Shown here: positions 18,087 to 26,719 of the stretch, in pieces | Layout of the letters: each line of letters opens with the position of its first letter | Numbering within the stretch: the stretch's first letter is position 1 | Source: Paraburkholderia lycopersici | Lineage (GTDB): Bacteria; Pseudomonadota; Gammaproteobacteria; Burkholderiales; Burkholderiaceae | Length of the DNA: 63,645 nt | Direction of reading: 5' to 3' | NCBI RefSeq assembly: GCF_900096975.1 | Contig: NZ_FMYQ01000036.1 | Coordinates: forward strand, 1 to 63,645 | The notes under the pieces: generated by a model | Database searches by the model: none | Told to the model about the DNA's origin: nothing | Seen by the model: only the letters and a program-made list of their open reading frames with translations | Translations under genes and position numbers: made by a program

Positions 18087-18102
18087 CGTTCATTGGTGAA
18101 CG
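18087..18102. promoter_or_regulatory. Candidate IclR operator
   Basis: Perfect inverted repeat CGTTCA-TTGG-TGAACG between the divergent IclR and fucose dehydrogenase genes. A 6-bp palindrome with a short spacer is typical for IclR-family sites. Adjacent AT-rich sequence (TATATGAATAATG, 18074-18086) could contain a -10 box. Role inferred. Confidence 0.5.
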
Positions 18103-18418
18103 TGTGCCAGCGTCATCTGACCGGATGGACACCCGGTAGAAGTCCTGACGATTCAGGAAGCGGGCGGCACGCGCAGCACGATCCCGTCCGGTTTCGAGAC
18201 GGGGCGAACCGCGCATCGGCTTTCCCGTTATCCGCGACAATGCCGGTGGTGCGAGCTCGAAGCCGGAAGCGCGCGGGCACCAGGTGTTTATCTTCACGTA
18301 CAAGATCTTCTGGGCGGCCGTCCGGCGTGCCGGGCCGCGCCTGCGCGTGCCGATTCTCGAAGCCGCGCACCAAAACGCAATCGTTGTGGAGACAGCCATC
18401 CCAAGGAGATTGCAGGCT
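18103..18418. other. Leader/intergenic stretch before L-fucose dehydrogenase gene
   Basis: About 315 bases with no gene I can support. An ORF continues upstream of the chosen dehydrogenase start to 18284, but that extension (MFIFTYKIFWAAVRR...) has no aldo-keto reductase homology and no ribosome site. It probably holds the promoter and 5' leader. Confidence 0.45.
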
Positions 18419-19456
18419 ATGCCGCAGGAACATCCCCCCAAGGTGGCGCGCAGGCGCCGGATCGGACGCACCGCGCTCGAGGTGACTGCGCTGGGTCTCG
18501 GCACCGCGCCGCTCGGCGGCCTGTATCGCGATCTGTCCGACGAGGAGGCGCTGGCCACGGTCGATGCCGCGTGGCAAGCCGGCATCCGTTTTTTCGACAC
18601 GGCTCCCCACTATGGTCACACCAAGGCCGAGCACAGGCTGGGCGCCGCGTTGCGGCGCTACCCGCGCGAGGCGTACGTGCTTTCCACCAAAGTGGGCCGC
18701 CATTTCGTGCCGCGCACGCACACCTATGACGGTAGCGAGGGCTGGCAAAACCCGCTGCCTTTCGAGGCGATCTACGACTACACGCGCGACGGCATCCTGC
18801 GCTCGTTCGAGGATAGCCAGCAGCGGCTCGGCGTTGTCGATATCGACATCCTGCTCGTGCACGACATCGGCCGCTACACGCACGGAGACCGCAACGCCCA
18901 TTACTGGCGGCAACTGGGCGAAAGCGGCTTCAAGGCGCTCGACGAACTGCGCAAGGCGGGCGCGATCAAAGCGGTCGGTTTTGGCGTGAACGAGCGCGAG
19001 GCGATACTCGAGGCGATGCGCGAATTCGACATCGACTGCGCCTTGCTCGCAGGTCGCTACACGCTGCTCGAACAGGCGCCGCTCGACGACCTGCTGCCCG
19101 AATGCGAAAGGAAGGGCGTGAGCATTCTGCTTGGCGGCGCGTTCAATTCGGGGATCCTCGCGCGCGGGTTGCTCGGCGATCTCAAGTTCAACTATGGCGA
19201 TGCGCCGCGCGACGTGGTCGAGCGCGTGGCGCGGCTCGATGCGATCTGCCGGACCTGCGACGCGCCGCTCGCCGCGGCGGCGCTGCAGTTTCCCTATGCG
19301 CACCCGGCCGTGGCGACGGTGCTCAACGGCGCGCGCAGCGCGAACGAGGTGCGCGAGAACGTCGCTTCGTTCGAGACGCCGTTGCCGCGCGAACTGTGGC
19401 TCGCGTTGCGCGACAAGGGGCTTGTCGATCCGCGTGCGCCGCTTCCTCTGGACTGA
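18419..19456 (+). CDS. Aldo/keto reductase, probable L-fucose dehydrogenase
   Basis: A 345-residue NAD(P)-dependent TIM-barrel enzyme expected to oxidise L-fucose (or D-arabinose/L-galactose) to the 1,5-lactone. The aldo-keto reductase tetrad is visible: Asp and Tyr in FFDTAPHYGHTKAEHRLG, Lys in LSTKVGR and His in LLVHDIGR. The sequence reads like bacterial L-fucose/D-threo-aldose 1-dehydrogenases. AAGGAG lies 10 bases before the ATG at 18419, so upstream in-frame codons are rejected. It is the first of four genes for the non-phosphorylating L-fucose pathway; its stop is 3 bp from the lactonase start, so the two are cotranscribed. Confidence 0.82.
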   Translation: MPQEHPPKVARRRRIGRTALEVTALGLGTAPLGGLYRDLSDEEALATVDAAWQAGIRFFDTAPHYGHTKAEHRLGAALRRYPREAYVLSTKVGRHFVPRTHTYDGSEGWQNPLPFEAIYDYTRDGILRSFEDSQQRLGVVDIDILLVHDIGRYTHGDRNAHYWRQLGESGFKALDELRKAGAIKAVGFGVNEREAILEAMREFDIDCALLAGRYTLLEQAPLDDLLPECERKGVSILLGGAFNSGILARGLLGDLKFNYGDAPRDVVERVARLDAICRTCDAPLAAAALQFPYAHPAVATVLNGARSANEVRENVASFETPLPRELWLALRDKGLVDPRAPLPLD

Positions 19457-19459
19457 GCC

Positions 19460-20323
19460 ATGTCTACGCCCGGGACCGTCGATGCGCACCAGCACTACTG
19501 GGATCCCGCGCGCGGCGACTACGGCTGGCTCAGGCCAGACATGACCGTGCTGTATCGCGCATACGGTCCCGCCGATCTCGCGCCGTTGCGTGCGTCGTGC
19601 GGCGTCGCGCGCACGGTGGTCGTGCAGGCCGCGCCGAGCGTCGAGGAAACGCGCTGGCTGCTCGATCTCGCGCGCCACGCGCCTTCGATTGCGGGCGTGG
19701 TGGGCTGGGTGCCGCTCGACGATCCGGCCGCCGGCACGCTGATCGCCGAACTCGCGCGCGAGCCGAAGCTGCGCGGCGTGCGGCCCATGCTCCAGGACCT
19801 GCCCGACGACGACTGGATCGCGAACGCCGACACCGCAAGCGCCGTCGACGCGCTCATCGCGCATGACCTCGCGTTCGATGCGCTCGTCTTCACGCGCCAC
19901 GCGAATGCGCTCGCCACATTTCTCGCGCGCCATCCCATGTTGCGCGTGGTGATCGACCACGGCGCGAAGCCGCCCATCGCCGCCGGCGGTGAAAGCGGCT
20001 TTGCCGCGTGGTCGCGGGCCATCGGGCGTTTTGCGCAGTTTCCGCAAGTGCATTGCAAGCTTTCGGGCCTCGCGACCGAATCGGCGCCGGGCTGGGACGA
20101 CGCCACGCTGGCGCCGTGGGTTGCGCGTCTGCTGGCGGCGTTCGGCGCGAAACGCCTCATGTGGGGCAGCGACTGGCCGGTATTGAACCTGAACGGCGAC
20201 TACCGGCGCTGGCACGCCAGCGCGCAACGGCTGCTCGCCGGGCTTTCCGAAGACGAACGCGCCGCCGTGTTCGGCGGCAACGCGGCCGCCTTTTATCGGC
20301 TGCGGCCCGATTCCGCCGGTTAG
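19460..20323 (+). CDS. Amidohydrolase-family L-fuconolactonase
   Basis: A 287-residue amidohydrolase (COG3618 type) that hydrolyses L-fucono-1,5-lactone to L-fuconate. The metal-binding HxH is in VDAHQHYWDP (residues 8-17), further ligands in VVIDHGAKPP and the closing Asp in LMWGSDWPVLN. It starts 3 bp after the aldo-keto reductase stop, strong evidence for an operon. The exact sugar lactone is inferred from neighbours; related enzymes act on L-rhamnono- or galactonolactone. Confidence 0.8.
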   Translation: MSTPGTVDAHQHYWDPARGDYGWLRPDMTVLYRAYGPADLAPLRASCGVARTVVVQAAPSVEETRWLLDLARHAPSIAGVVGWVPLDDPAAGTLIAELAREPKLRGVRPMLQDLPDDDWIANADTASAVDALIAHDLAFDALVFTRHANALATFLARHPMLRVVIDHGAKPPIAAGGESGFAAWSRAIGRFAQFPQVHCKLSGLATESAPGWDDATLAPWVARLLAAFGAKRLMWGSDWPVLNLNGDYRRWHASAQRLLAGLSEDERAAVFGGNAAAFYRLRPDSAG

Positions 20324-20480
20324 AAAGCGTCCGCTGAACGCCGCGAGGCGCACGGGCGTCGCCATAATGGCCGTTTGCGTCGTCCCGACTTCTTTCCGCG
20401 ATTTCATCGCTCGAACGCGGCATGGGGCGCTTACTGCAATACCGGGTATCGCCGTGCCGCGCTTCCAACCGGAGTGGCAG

Positions 20481-21224
20481 ATGGTACAAAGACTGGCCGG
20501 CAAGACGGCCTTGATCACCGCGGCGGGTCAGGGCATCGGCTACGCGGCCGCCGAACGGTTCGCGCGCGAAGGCGCGCGCGTGATCGCCACGGACATCCGC
20601 ATCGACGCGCTCTCGGCGTTGCCGGTCGAGGCGCGCAAGCTCGACGTGCTCGACGGCGCGGCAATCGCCGCGCTGGCGAAGGAACTCGGCGCGATCGACG
20701 TGCTGTTCAACTGCGCGGGTTTCGTGCACGCGGGCTCGATACTCGAAGCGAGCGAGGAAGATTGGGACTTCGCATTCGATCTGAACGCGAAAGCGATGTA
20801 CCGGACCATCCGCGCCTTTCTGCCGGGCATGCTGGCGGCGGGCGGCGGGTCGATCATCAACATGTCGTCGGCGGCGTCGAGCGTGAAGGGCGTGCCCAAC
20901 CGTTTCGTGTACGGTGCGTCGAAGGCGGCTGTGATAGGGTTGACGAAGGCGGTGGCCGCCGATTTCGTGACGCGCGGCATTCGCTGCAATGCGATCTGCC
21001 CGGGCACGGTGGCGTCGCCCTCGCTCGAAGAGCGCATCGCGGCACAGGCGGCGGCGCAAGGCACGAGCGTCGACGCGGCGCGCGCCGCGTTCGTCGCGCG
21101 CCAGCCGATGGGGCGCGTGGGCAAACCCGAGGAAATCGCGGCGCTCGCGCTTTACCTCGCCTCGGACGAATCGGGATTCACCACCGGCCAGGCGCATGTG
21201 ATCGACGGAGGGTGGTCTAACTAG
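20481..21224 (+). CDS. SDR oxidoreductase, probable 2-keto-3-deoxy-L-fuconate dehydrogenase
   Basis: A 247-residue short-chain dehydrogenase. The cofactor loop is TAAGQGIGYAAAERFAREGA (residues 11-30), followed by NCAG, the catalytic Ser in NMSSAAS and Tyr-Lys in YGASKAA, closing with DGGWSN. In the pathway it oxidises 2-keto-3-deoxy-L-fuconate to 2,4-diketo-3-deoxy-L-fuconate with NAD. GGAG lies 8 bases before the ATG at 20481; the in-frame start at 20367 lacks a ribosome site and adds 38 non-SDR residues. Same strand as, and 157 bp after, the lactonase. Confidence 0.82.
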   Translation: MVQRLAGKTALITAAGQGIGYAAAERFAREGARVIATDIRIDALSALPVEARKLDVLDGAAIAALAKELGAIDVLFNCAGFVHAGSILEASEEDWDFAFDLNAKAMYRTIRAFLPGMLAAGGGSIINMSSAASSVKGVPNRFVYGASKAAVIGLTKAVAADFVTRGIRCNAICPGTVASPSLEERIAAQAAAQGTSVDAARAAFVARQPMGRVGKPEEIAALALYLASDESGFTTGQAHVIDGGWSN

Positions 21225-21309
21225 TTCGCCCCACGCCGCACTGACCGGCAGGAAGCAACACGACGCATTCTCGCGCACCTTTCGCACAGACACACAAGGA
21301 ACACAGACG

Positions 21310-22158
21310 ATGAAACTGCTTCGCTATGGCCCGAAGGGTCACGAAAAACCGGGCCTGCTCGATGCCGAAGGCCGCATTCGCGCGCTCTCGGGCAACGTGA
21401 CCGACATCGCCGGCGACGTGCTCTCGGACGCCGGTCTCGCGCAGCTACGCGCGATCGATCCCGAAACGCTGCCGCTCGTCGAAGGCAATCCGCGCATCGG
21501 GCCATGCGTGGGCCACATCGGCAAGATGGTGTGCATCGGCCTGAACTATGCCGACCACGCCGCCGAGTCGGGCATGCCGGTGCCGGTCGAGCCGGTGGTC
21601 TTCAACAAGTGGACGAGCGCGATCGTCGGTCCGAACGACGACATCGAAATTCCGCGCGGCTCGAAGAAGACCGACTGGGAAGTCGAGCTTGGCGTGGTGA
21701 TCGGCAAGCACGCGAAGAACGTGAGCGAGGCCGATGCGCTCGATTACGTCGCGGGCTATTGCGTGGTCAACGACGTGTCCGAGCGCGAATGGCAGATCGA
21801 GCGCGGCGGCCAGTGGGACAAGGGCAAGGGCTTCGACACGTTCGGCCCGACCGGCCCGTGGCTCGTCACGCGCGACGAGGTGGCCGATCCGCAGAACCTC
21901 GGCATGTGGCTCGAAGTGGACGGACATCGCTACCAGAACGGCAGCACGCGCACGATGATCTTTACGGTCGCGAAGCTCGTTTCGTATCTTTCGCAATGCA
22001 TGAGCCTGCAGCCCGGCGACGTGATCTCGACGGGCACGCCACCGGGCGTGGGCATGGGCGTGAAGCCGAACCCGGTGTTCCTGAAGCCGGGCCAGACGGT
22101 GCGCCTTGGCATCGAGGGCCTGGGCGAACAGCAGCAGAAGACGCGCGCGGCCGAATAA
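21310..22158 (+). CDS. Fumarylacetoacetate hydrolase-family protein, probable 2,4-diketo-3-deoxy-L-fuconate hydrolase
   Basis: A 282-residue FAH-fold enzyme. Metal-binding residues are in WEVELGVVIGKHAK (Glu-Glu), the substrate region in GLNYADHAAE and the C-terminal ISTGTPPGVGMG. In the L-fucose pathway it splits diketo-deoxyfuconate into pyruvate and L-lactate. It follows the SDR gene by 85 bp and looks like the last gene of the transcript, ending at a strong hairpin. Ureidoglycolate lyase is a common mis-annotation for this family; context argues against it. Confidence 0.8.
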   Translation: MKLLRYGPKGHEKPGLLDAEGRIRALSGNVTDIAGDVLSDAGLAQLRAIDPETLPLVEGNPRIGPCVGHIGKMVCIGLNYADHAAESGMPVPVEPVVFNKWTSAIVGPNDDIEIPRGSKKTDWEVELGVVIGKHAKNVSEADALDYVAGYCVVNDVSEREWQIERGGQWDKGKGFDTFGPTGPWLVTRDEVADPQNLGMWLEVDGHRYQNGSTRTMIFTVAKLVSYLSQCMSLQPGDVISTGTPPGVGMGVKPNPVFLKPGQTVRLGIEGLGEQQQKTRAAE

Positions 22159-22183
22159 CGCCGCTCGGCCGGCGCACGAAAAC

Positions 22184-22221
22184 GCGCGAGGCGCGGCGGG
22201 GACCCCCGCTTCGCCTCGCGC
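22184..22221 (+). terminator. Strong hairpin after the fucose operon
   Basis: GCGCGAGGCG (22184-22193) pairs perfectly with CGCCTCGCGC (22212-22221); an inner GCGGGG/CCCCGC helix can extend it. A short CGTTT follows. Probable terminator between this operon and the convergent thioesterase gene. Confidence 0.55.
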
Positions 22222-22244
22222 GCCTCGTTTGTGGGCTGGACGGT

Positions 22245-22688
22245 TCAGTCCGCCTGGATTTTCTCTTCCGGCGGCCCGCCCTCCGACATCCGGCTGACCG
22301 TTCCCTGCGCCAGCGCCACGAGCCGTTCGTCGCCGTTCTCCATTACGTAGACGCTGCACTGGCAGGTGGCCTGATGGCGCGCCGCGTGCACCACGCGCGC
22401 CCGCGCTACCAGCGTGCCCTTGAGCGCCGGCCGCAAATAGTTGATCTTGTATTCCGCCGTCACCACCCGCGGCCCGAGCGCGAGCGCGCCAGCGAAGGTG
22501 AGCGCGTTGTCGGCGAGGTAGCCGATCACGCCGCCGTGGACGAACCCATGCTGCTGCCTGAGCTCGTCGCGTACCGGCAGGCGCAGGGTCAATTCGTCGG
22601 TACCCACATGCATCAGCTCGGTGCCGAGCAGCACGCTGAAGGGCTGGGCGTGCAACGCGCCGCGCGCGCGATCCACCAGATCTGTCAT
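22245..22688 (-). CDS. PaaI-family hotdog thioesterase
   Basis: A 147-residue single hotdog-fold protein with the PaaI/YdiI-type active-site segment QQHGFVHGGVIGYLADNA. Such enzymes hydrolyse acyl- or aryl-CoA thioesters in the cytosol. AGGGAA lies 8 bases before the ATG at 22688, so the in-frame upstream ATG at 22823 is rejected. Stand-alone gene; substrate unknown. Confidence 0.78.
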   Translation of the reverse strand: MTDLVDRARGALHAQPFSVLLGTELMHVGTDELTLRLPVRDELRQQHGFVHGGVIGYLADNALTFAGALALGPRVVTAEYKINYLRPALKGTLVARARVVHAARHQATCQCSVYVMENGDERLVALAQGTVSRMSEGGPPEEKIQAD

Positions 22689-22818
22689 CGTCGCATTCCC
22701 TGGGTCTATCCCCGTGTGGTTTCCTAACCACTGTAGGAAGCGCGTTCGGGCCGCGTCAAGGTGAATCGGGTTGCGGGCGCGCTTCATTGTTGCGGGGAAT
22801 GTATGCAATAACCAATAA

Positions 22819-22835
22819 ATCATTTCGGAAATGAT
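22819..22835. promoter_or_regulatory. Palindrome between thioesterase and chemoreceptor genes
   Basis: ATCATTTC-G-GAAATGAT, perfect 8-bp arms in an AT-rich patch upstream of both divergent genes. Possible operator for an unidentified regulator. Confidence 0.35.
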
Positions 22836-22887
22836 CCATTGCGCATTCCATGGTGCTTTTTCACGGTTTATTCACGCGCCGAGCCTC

Positions 22888-22914
22888 AAAAACAACGTTT
22901 ACGCGGCCGTAAAC
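22888..22914 (+). promoter_or_regulatory. Candidate sigma-28 (FliA) promoter of the chemoreceptor gene
   Basis: CAAA (22888-22891), 15 bases, then GCCGTAAA (22907-22914), close to the flagellar consensus TAAA-N15-GCCGATAA. It lies 65 bp upstream of a chemotaxis gene, where such a promoter is expected. It overlaps a 20-bp inverted repeat CGTTTACG-CGGC-CGTAAACG (22897-22916). Confidence 0.45.
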
Positions 22915-22979
22915 GCAGTGCGGGTACGAGCGATCACATGCTCTTGCCTCACTCTTTCACTGCTACCCCAGGTGTTCCG

Positions 22980-24539
22980 ATGTTCAGCAAGATCAAGGTC
23001 GCATCCGGCCTGTTGTGCGTCCTCGCCGCGTTCTGCGTACTGCAGCTCGTGACCGCAGGACTTGGCTACTGGTCGCTCACGCGCACGCATGACGACGTAG
23101 CCGACCTTTCGAAGGTGGCGCTGCGCCAGGCGAGCGCCGCCAACGTCATCACCCAGCAGTTGATGGATGCCCGCATCAATCTCTCGCGCGCGGGCACGCG
23201 CATGGTGCGCGGCGGCTCCGTTCCCACCGACATAGTCAATCACGCGCGCGACCAGCTCGCGGCCGCCGACACCACGTTCGCGGCGCTCATGGAAGTGCCG
23301 CCGATCAACGACGACGACCGCGCGCGCGTCGCCGCGCTCGCGCAGCGCTACCAGGTTTATCGAAAGGCGCTCGGCGAACTGATCGACGATCTCAACGGCA
23401 ATAATCTGCAGGCCTTCCTCGACCAGCCAACGCAGTCGTACCAGGACGCCTATCTCGCCGAACTGCACGGCTTCGCGCAGTTCAGCGCCGCGGCGAGCCG
23501 TGCGTCGCTGGATTCGATCGACTCGCGCCTCGCGCTGTTCCGGGGCGTCGGTATTTTCATTCTGGTCGTGCTGATCGCGCTTGCGACCGGCGTGCACTTC
23601 GCGTTGCGGCGCGGCGTGGTGGAGCCGCTAGAAGAAGCCGGCCGCCATTTCGACCGCATTGCGCGCGGACATTTGAACGAGCGCGTGGCCGCGCGCGGCG
23701 ACAACGAGATCGGCCGGCTCTTTCGCGACCTCGCGATGATGCAGTCGAGTCTCGCGCGCACGGTTCACACCGTGCGCGAAACGGCGGGCTCGATCCACGT
23801 GGGCGCGGACGAGATCGCCACCGGCAACGCCGACCTTTCGGCGCGCACCGAATCGCAGGCGGCGTCGCTGGAACAAACGGCTGCCAGCATGGAGGAGCTC
23901 ACGGGCACCGTGCGCAACACGGCCGAGAACGCGCGCGAGGCGAACGCGCTCGCCGAGGCGGCGCTCGACGCGACCGCGCGCGGCAGCGCCGTGGTGGGCG
24001 AGGTGGTGGAGCGCATGCACGGCATTGCGCAAAGCTCGGACAAGATCGCGGAGATCATCGGCGTGATCGACGGCATCGCGTTCCAGACCAACATTCTCGC
24101 GCTCAACGCGGCCGTGGAAGCGGCGCGCGCGGGCGAGCAGGGCCGCGGCTTCGCGGTCGTGGCGGGCGAGGTGCGCGGTCTCGCGCAGCGCAGCGCGCAG
24201 TCGGCCAAGGAGATCAAGACGCTCATCAGCGAGTCGGTTTCGCAGATTCGCGGCGGTTCGGAACTCGTGGAGCGCGCGGGCGACGCGATGCGCGAGGTGT
24301 CGAACTCGATCTCGCGCGTCACGCAGATGATGGCGGGGATCAGCGCGTCGTCGCTCGAGCAGAGCACGGGCATTGACCAGGTGAATCAGGCCGTCTCGCA
24401 GATGGACCAGATGACCCAGCAGAACGCGGCGCTCGTCGAGGAGGCCGCTGCGGCGTCGTCGTCGCTGCACCGGCAGACGCGCCAGCTTTCCGAGGCCGTT
24501 GCCGCGTTCGAGATTTCGCCGGCCGTGCTGGCGGCGTAA
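22980..24539 (+). CDS. Methyl-accepting chemotaxis protein
   Basis: A 519-residue transmembrane chemoreceptor of the Tar/Tsr layout. TM1 is near residues 7-30 (VASGLLCVLAAFCVLQLVTA), followed by a four-helix-bundle periplasmic sensor (about 31-185), TM2 near 187-208 (GIFILVVLIALATGVHFAL), HAMP, then a long cytoplasmic coiled coil with the conserved tip IDGIAFQTNILALNAAVEAA. Methylation-type segments flank it (TESQAASLEQTAASMEELTG). It signals to CheA/CheW. The ATG at 22980 gives the standard N-terminus; the frame is open back to 22839 without homology. No CheB/R-binding pentapeptide is seen at the C-terminus. Confidence 0.88.
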   Translation: MFSKIKVASGLLCVLAAFCVLQLVTAGLGYWSLTRTHDDVADLSKVALRQASAANVITQQLMDARINLSRAGTRMVRGGSVPTDIVNHARDQLAAADTTFAALMEVPPINDDDRARVAALAQRYQVYRKALGELIDDLNGNNLQAFLDQPTQSYQDAYLAELHGFAQFSAAASRASLDSIDSRLALFRGVGIFILVVLIALATGVHFALRRGVVEPLEEAGRHFDRIARGHLNERVAARGDNEIGRLFRDLAMMQSSLARTVHTVRETAGSIHVGADEIATGNADLSARTESQAASLEQTAASMEELTGTVRNTAENAREANALAEAALDATARGSAVVGEVVERMHGIAQSSDKIAEIIGVIDGIAFQTNILALNAAVEAARAGEQGRGFAVVAGEVRGLAQRSAQSAKEIKTLISESVSQIRGGSELVERAGDAMREVSNSISRVTQMMAGISASSLEQSTGIDQVNQAVSQMDQMTQQNAALVEEAAAASSSLHRQTRQLSEAVAAFEISPAVLAA

Positions 24540-24547
24540 GCGTCCGA

Positions 24548-24571
24548 GGCCGCCGAAACGTCGCGGCGGCC
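24548..24571. terminator. Hairpin between convergent chemoreceptor and epimerase genes
   Basis: GGCCGCCG (24548-24555) pairs with CGGCGGCC (24564-24571), loop of 8. It lies in the 55-bp gap between two convergent genes; no T-tract on either side. Confidence 0.4.
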
Positions 24572-24594
24572 GGGCTTCTGCGCCTTGGGGCGCC

Positions 24595-25680
24595 TTATAT
24601 GCCCATGCCCTTGTAGGCGGTCAAGAGATGATAGGGCGTGGTCGACGGCATGTCGGCACGCGTCACTTCGCCGTTGGCGCCGCGGCATTCCACCCAGCCT
24701 TGCGGCGTGAGAAAGCGCGGCGCGAAGCGGCCGATCTGCGGCTCCAGCGCCGCGCGCACCGCCGCGTCGCCGTGCGTGGCGAGCGCGCGCAAGTACTCCG
24801 TTTGCGCCCAGATGCGCTGCGTCGCATCGATCACACGGCCGTGCTCGTCGAGCGCGGCCGCCACGCCTCCATTCTCCGGGTCCACGCCGTGCTTCACCGC
24901 AAAGGTGAAGGCGCGAGCGAGCGCCGCGTCGAGGCCCGATCCGCCGAGCCGCGCTCCCGCGCGCGACGCCAGCCAGAACCATTCGAACTGATGTCCGGGC
25001 TCGAGGCGGTTATCCGCCGCGCCGATCGGCAGTTCGGCGATGCAGCCCGTCGGCTCGTGCAGGAAGCCGCGTGCGAGCGCTTCGACGAGGCGGGTGATGG
25101 CCGTGTCGAATGCGCTGTCGCCGGTCGCCTCGCTTGCGGCGAGCCAGGCTTCGGTGAGGTGCATGAGCGGATTCTGCAGCGGCCCGGCGGTGACGCTTGC
25201 GAAGGGGGCGTCGAGCGCCGCGTTGAACAGGCCGTCGCGGGCCGCGAAACGCTCGACGATCAGCGAAGACGTTGCGCGCGCGAGCTCGAGCGCCTCGGTC
25301 GCGCCGAAGCGCTGGCCGTAGGCCGCGCTCGCGAATACCACGAAGGCATGGGTGTAGAGGTCCTTGGTGGTGTCGAGCGGCGCGCCCGTGGCGTCGACGC
25401 TGTAGAACCATCCGCCGTGGGCCCGGTCCTGATAAGTGTGGCGCAGCGTTTCGAACAGCGTGTGGGCGTGGGCGGCGTCGCCGGCCTCGGAGAATACGAA
25501 GAGCTGGCGCGCGCACGCCATCGCGCGGTAGCGCGTGACGGGCAGCGGCTTTGCACCGGCCGCGTCGAGCGCCTCGTAGGGCAGGCGCAGTTCGGCGTTG
25601 AAGCCTGGGCCGCGCCACAAGGGCAGGACGATGCGGTCGAAATGCTCGCGCAGGCTGGCTGCGCTCGTAAGGCTGTTCAT
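24595..25680 (-). CDS. AGE-family sugar epimerase/isomerase
   Basis: A 361-residue (alpha/alpha)6-barrel protein of the N-acylglucosamine 2-epimerase family. Recognisable segments are RYRAMACARQLFVFSEAG, TKDLYTHAFVVFASAA, NPLMHLTEAWLAASEATG, EPGHQFEWFWL and the C-terminal TPYHLLTAYKGM. Members include mannose isomerase, cellobiose 2-epimerase and sulfoquinovose/D-mannose isomerases; the length fits the D-mannose isomerase (YihS-like) branch, which I cannot separate by eye. Stand-alone gene on the minus strand. Confidence 0.75.
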   Translation of the reverse strand: MNSLTSAASLREHFDRIVLPLWRGPGFNAELRLPYEALDAAGAKPLPVTRYRAMACARQLFVFSEAGDAAHAHTLFETLRHTYQDRAHGGWFYSVDATGAPLDTTKDLYTHAFVVFASAAYGQRFGATEALELARATSSLIVERFAARDGLFNAALDAPFASVTAGPLQNPLMHLTEAWLAASEATGDSAFDTAITRLVEALARGFLHEPTGCIAELPIGAADNRLEPGHQFEWFWLASRAGARLGGSGLDAALARAFTFAVKHGVDPENGGVAAALDEHGRVIDATQRIWAQTEYLRALATHGDAAVRAALEPQIGRFAPRFLTPQGWVECRGANGEVTRADMPSTTPYHLLTAYKGMGI

Positions 25681-25874
25681 GGATGAGAGGGCGCGGCGGG
25701 CCGCGTCGCGTCGAAGGAGCAGGTTCGGCGATTGTACGCATTCGCAAACTGCGCGGCCCAGTCAGGCTGGCTTCGTAGCGGGTTTGTCGCAGCCGGCTGC
25801 GCCGCTTTCGATATGTCGATGACAGGCGTCCCGCGCGGCGGGGCATGCCGATGACAACAAGGAGGCTGACGGCC

Positions 25875-26561
25875 ATGATCGGAAACTGGGAACTCATTTC
25901 GCGGCTGGTGCTCGCCGCGGTCCTTGGCAGCGTGATCGGTTTCGAGCGCGAGCGTCTTTCGTGGGCGGCGGGGCTGCGTACCCATATGCTCGTCTCCGTG
26001 GGCTCGGCGCTCATCATGCTCGTCTCGGCGTACGGTTTCGCCGAAGTGCTCAAGGACGACCATGTCGTGCTCGACCCTTCGCGGATGGCCGCGCAGGTCG
26101 TCTCGGGCATCGGCTTTCTCGGCGCGGGCTCGATCCTTTTGCGCGGCGAGATCGTGCGCGGACTCACGACGGCGGCGAGCCTCTGGTCGGTCGCGGCCGT
26201 GGGCCTCGCGGTGGGCGGCGGGCTCTACACGGGCGCGATCGCGGCGACGGCCATCATTCTCATCATCCTCGCGGGCATCAAGCCGCTGGAACGGCGCTTC
26301 ATCACGTTCCGGCAGCGCCGCCAGCTCACGCTGCTCGTCACGCGCGGCGCGCTCACGTTTCATTCGCTGCACGACGCGCTCGGCACGTCGAGCCCGCGTG
26401 TGAAGCAGTTCATCGTGCAGCAGAACGACGACTCGCCCGACCTGGACGAGGTGATGATTACGCTGCACCGCGTGTCGTCGATGGAATACGAGGCGATCTG
26501 CGCGACGTTGCGCCGCCTGGCCTGCGTGAAGGAGTTTCGCGAGGACGGCCCGCAGCGTTGA
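25875..26561 (+). CDS. MgtC/SapB family membrane protein
   Basis: A 228-residue protein. The first ~135 residues contain four or five hydrophobic helices with the MgtC signature GSVIGFERE...GLRTHMLVSVGSALIM and VSGIGFLGAGSILL. The C-terminal ~90 residues are a cytosolic ACT-like domain. MgtC proteins influence Mg2+/phosphate homeostasis and F-ATPase activity in other bacteria. GGAGG lies 9 bases before the ATG at 25875; the ATG at 25845 is in frame but lies upstream of that site. A 14-bp palindrome (25788-25801) precedes it. Confidence 0.82.
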   Translation: MIGNWELISRLVLAAVLGSVIGFERERLSWAAGLRTHMLVSVGSALIMLVSAYGFAEVLKDDHVVLDPSRMAAQVVSGIGFLGAGSILLRGEIVRGLTTAASLWSVAAVGLAVGGGLYTGAIAATAIILIILAGIKPLERRFITFRQRRQLTLLVTRGALTFHSLHDALGTSSPRVKQFIVQQNDDSPDLDEVMITLHRVSSMEYEAICATLRRLACVKEFREDGPQR

Positions 26562-26719
26562 TCGGCGCGGCGTGTTCGCGCGATGCCTGTTGGTTAAGTC
26601 AGACGAGAGTGCCTGGCGGGGCGTTCGAGCATGCGACAATGGCCGCTCGAACCAGAACACCAGGACGTCGCGCAGTGGCCGTGACCGGCCGGCGCGCGAC
26701 GCGAACCGCACGCTGACCC

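Noticed and set aside
18284..18418. N-terminal extension of the L-fucose dehydrogenase
   Set aside because: No aldo-keto reductase homology, and AAGGAG is placed for the ATG at 18419.
25788..25801. Palindrome CGCAGCCGGCTGCG before the mgtC-like gene
   Set aside because: GC-only palindromes of this size are common in such DNA; no supporting context.
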